From: a virus
Virus record (IMG/VR): IMGVR_UViG_3300044956_000617
Location: 1 to 20,710 of that record
Strand: one strand, 5' to 3'
Length of the DNA stretch: 20,710 nucleotides
In this document: piece by piece, positions 20,238-20,710 of the stretch
How positions within the stretch are numbered: the stretch's first letter is position 1
How the letters are laid out: each line of letters starts with the position of its first letter
Program-made: the position numbers and the translations under genes
Notes under the pieces: generated by a model
The model's database searches: none
The model's input: only the letters and a program-made list of their open reading frames with translations
Told to the model about the DNA's origin: nothing

Positions 20238-20710
20238 CCGCGTACTGCCACATCGGAGGCGACACCATCCTCGAGGCGACCGTCGTCGTCCCCAACGTCG
20301 GCCCGTGGTACGCGAACCTCGTGTTCGAAGGCGCGCCCGACGTGTCCGGCGCGGTCGTGCTCAACGTCGGCGCGCTTGAGCTGCACGGCTTCGTCGACCC
20401 TCGCGCGAACGGCGTGTTCGGTGAGCAGCGGAGGTGCCGTGTCGTCGCGGGCGCTGCGGGGTGGGGCACCGTGCTTCCCGCGCTCCACTATCACAGCGAC
20501 TCGGGCGTTCGCTCGCGCTCGGTCGCGGACGACGCGGCGCGGCTCGCGGGCGAGACGATCGGCGCGTTCAACCCGACCGCGACGCAGGTCGGGATCGACT
20601 ACACGCGGCAGGCGGGCCTCGCGTCGCGCGTCCTCGAGGACGTGATCGGCACCGCGCCGTGGTGGGTCGGCTACGACGGGCGCACGAACGTCGGCGCACG
20701 CAGCGCGTCG
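20234..20710 (+). CDS. Baseplate hub protein (partial, runs off the window)
   Basis: GTG start in a GTGA overlap; open for 159 codons to the end of the window. The N-terminus is beta-rich (CHIGGDTILEATVVVPNVGP; LNVGALELHGFVDPRANGVF). Next come VVAGAAGWGTVLPALHYHSD (70-89), GVRSRSVADDAARLAGETIG (91-110), RQAGLASRVLEDVIG and WWVGYDGRTNVGAR (142-155). This arrangement is the form of hub-type baseplate proteins in Mu-like and related phages, here inferred from motif style and position after the tape measure. Confidence 0.7.
   Translation, partial: MTAYCHIGGDTILEATVVVPNVGPWYANLVFEGAPDVSGAVVLNVGALELHGFVDPRANGVFGEQRRCRVVAGAAGWGTVLPALHYHSDSGVRSRSVADDAARLAGETIGAFNPTATQVGIDYTRQAGLASRVLEDVIGTAPWWVGYDGRTNVGARSAS

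Noticed and set aside
1-20710. CRISPR arrays, tRNAs, integrase, attachment sites, insertion sequences
   Set aside because: Looked for regularly spaced repeats, cloverleaf-like segments, recombinase motifs and terminal inverted repeats; none was convincing.
1-20710. Frequent GATC/CGATCG words as a regulatory or restriction signal
   Set aside because: They are common within codons of this genome (GCG ATC, CGA TCG) and follow codon preference; no clustering at control regions was apparent.

Overview
The window is phage DNA: the head and most of the tail module of a contractile-tailed (myovirus-like) phage or prophage. It is strongly GC-rich, with G or C at most third codon positions. Compact operons are stitched together by 4-nt GTGA, ATGA and TTGA stop/start overlaps. 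The host cannot be named from sequence alone. The codon style would suit a high-GC bacterium such as a myxobacterium or actinobacterium (low confidence). No integrase, attachment site, tRNA, lysis gene or host gene is visible, so free phage and prophage cannot be told apart.

Layout. (1) 115-1310, plus strand: a ParB/Srx-like protein and a SAM-methyltransferase-like protein. (2) 1385-5269, minus strand: an accessory operon of about ten mostly small genes. It includes a DUF5131 (phage Gp37/Gp68) iron-sulfur-type protein, an HNH endonuclease, a ribbon-helix-helix (RHH) protein and a Cys-rich protein. (3) 5270-5449: a divergent control region with a perfect 15-bp dyad. (4) 5450-8525, plus strand: a second RHH protein, a probable small terminase, an HPPC-motif methylase-like protein, the large terminase and a zinc-ribbon protein. 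(5) 8470-9867, minus strand: the portal protein, encoded against all the other head genes. (6) 9914-13020, plus strand: an S49 protease with a nested scaffold, a decoration-like protein and a Mu gpT-like major capsid protein, ending in two tandem hairpins. (7) 13125-20710, plus strand: neck and tail genes. In order these are a gp36-like (DUF1320) protein, a Pro/Glu-rich duplicated protein, a tail-terminator-like protein, a virion morphogenesis protein, the tail sheath, the tail tube, a frameshifted tail chaperone, the tape measure, a baseplate protein, and a hub protein cut by the window end.

How it works together. The terminases package DNA through the portal. The protease and scaffold build and mature the Mu-like gpT shell. 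The gp36-like, terminator-like and morphogenesis proteins join head to tail. The chaperone and its frameshift product load the tape measure, around which tube and sheath polymerise on the baseplate.

The points most worth a second look are these: the inverted portal gene; a G_GGA_AAA slippery heptamer giving a G/GT-type tail chaperone; genes at transcription-unit starts that lack a Shine-Dalgarno (SD) sequence but carry a TA-box 6-7 nt before the start codon, which suggests leaderless mRNAs; one beta-rich domain shared by the terminator-like protein and the sheath; and tandem hairpins behind the capsid gene. All functional names come from motifs and gene order read by eye; no database search was run.
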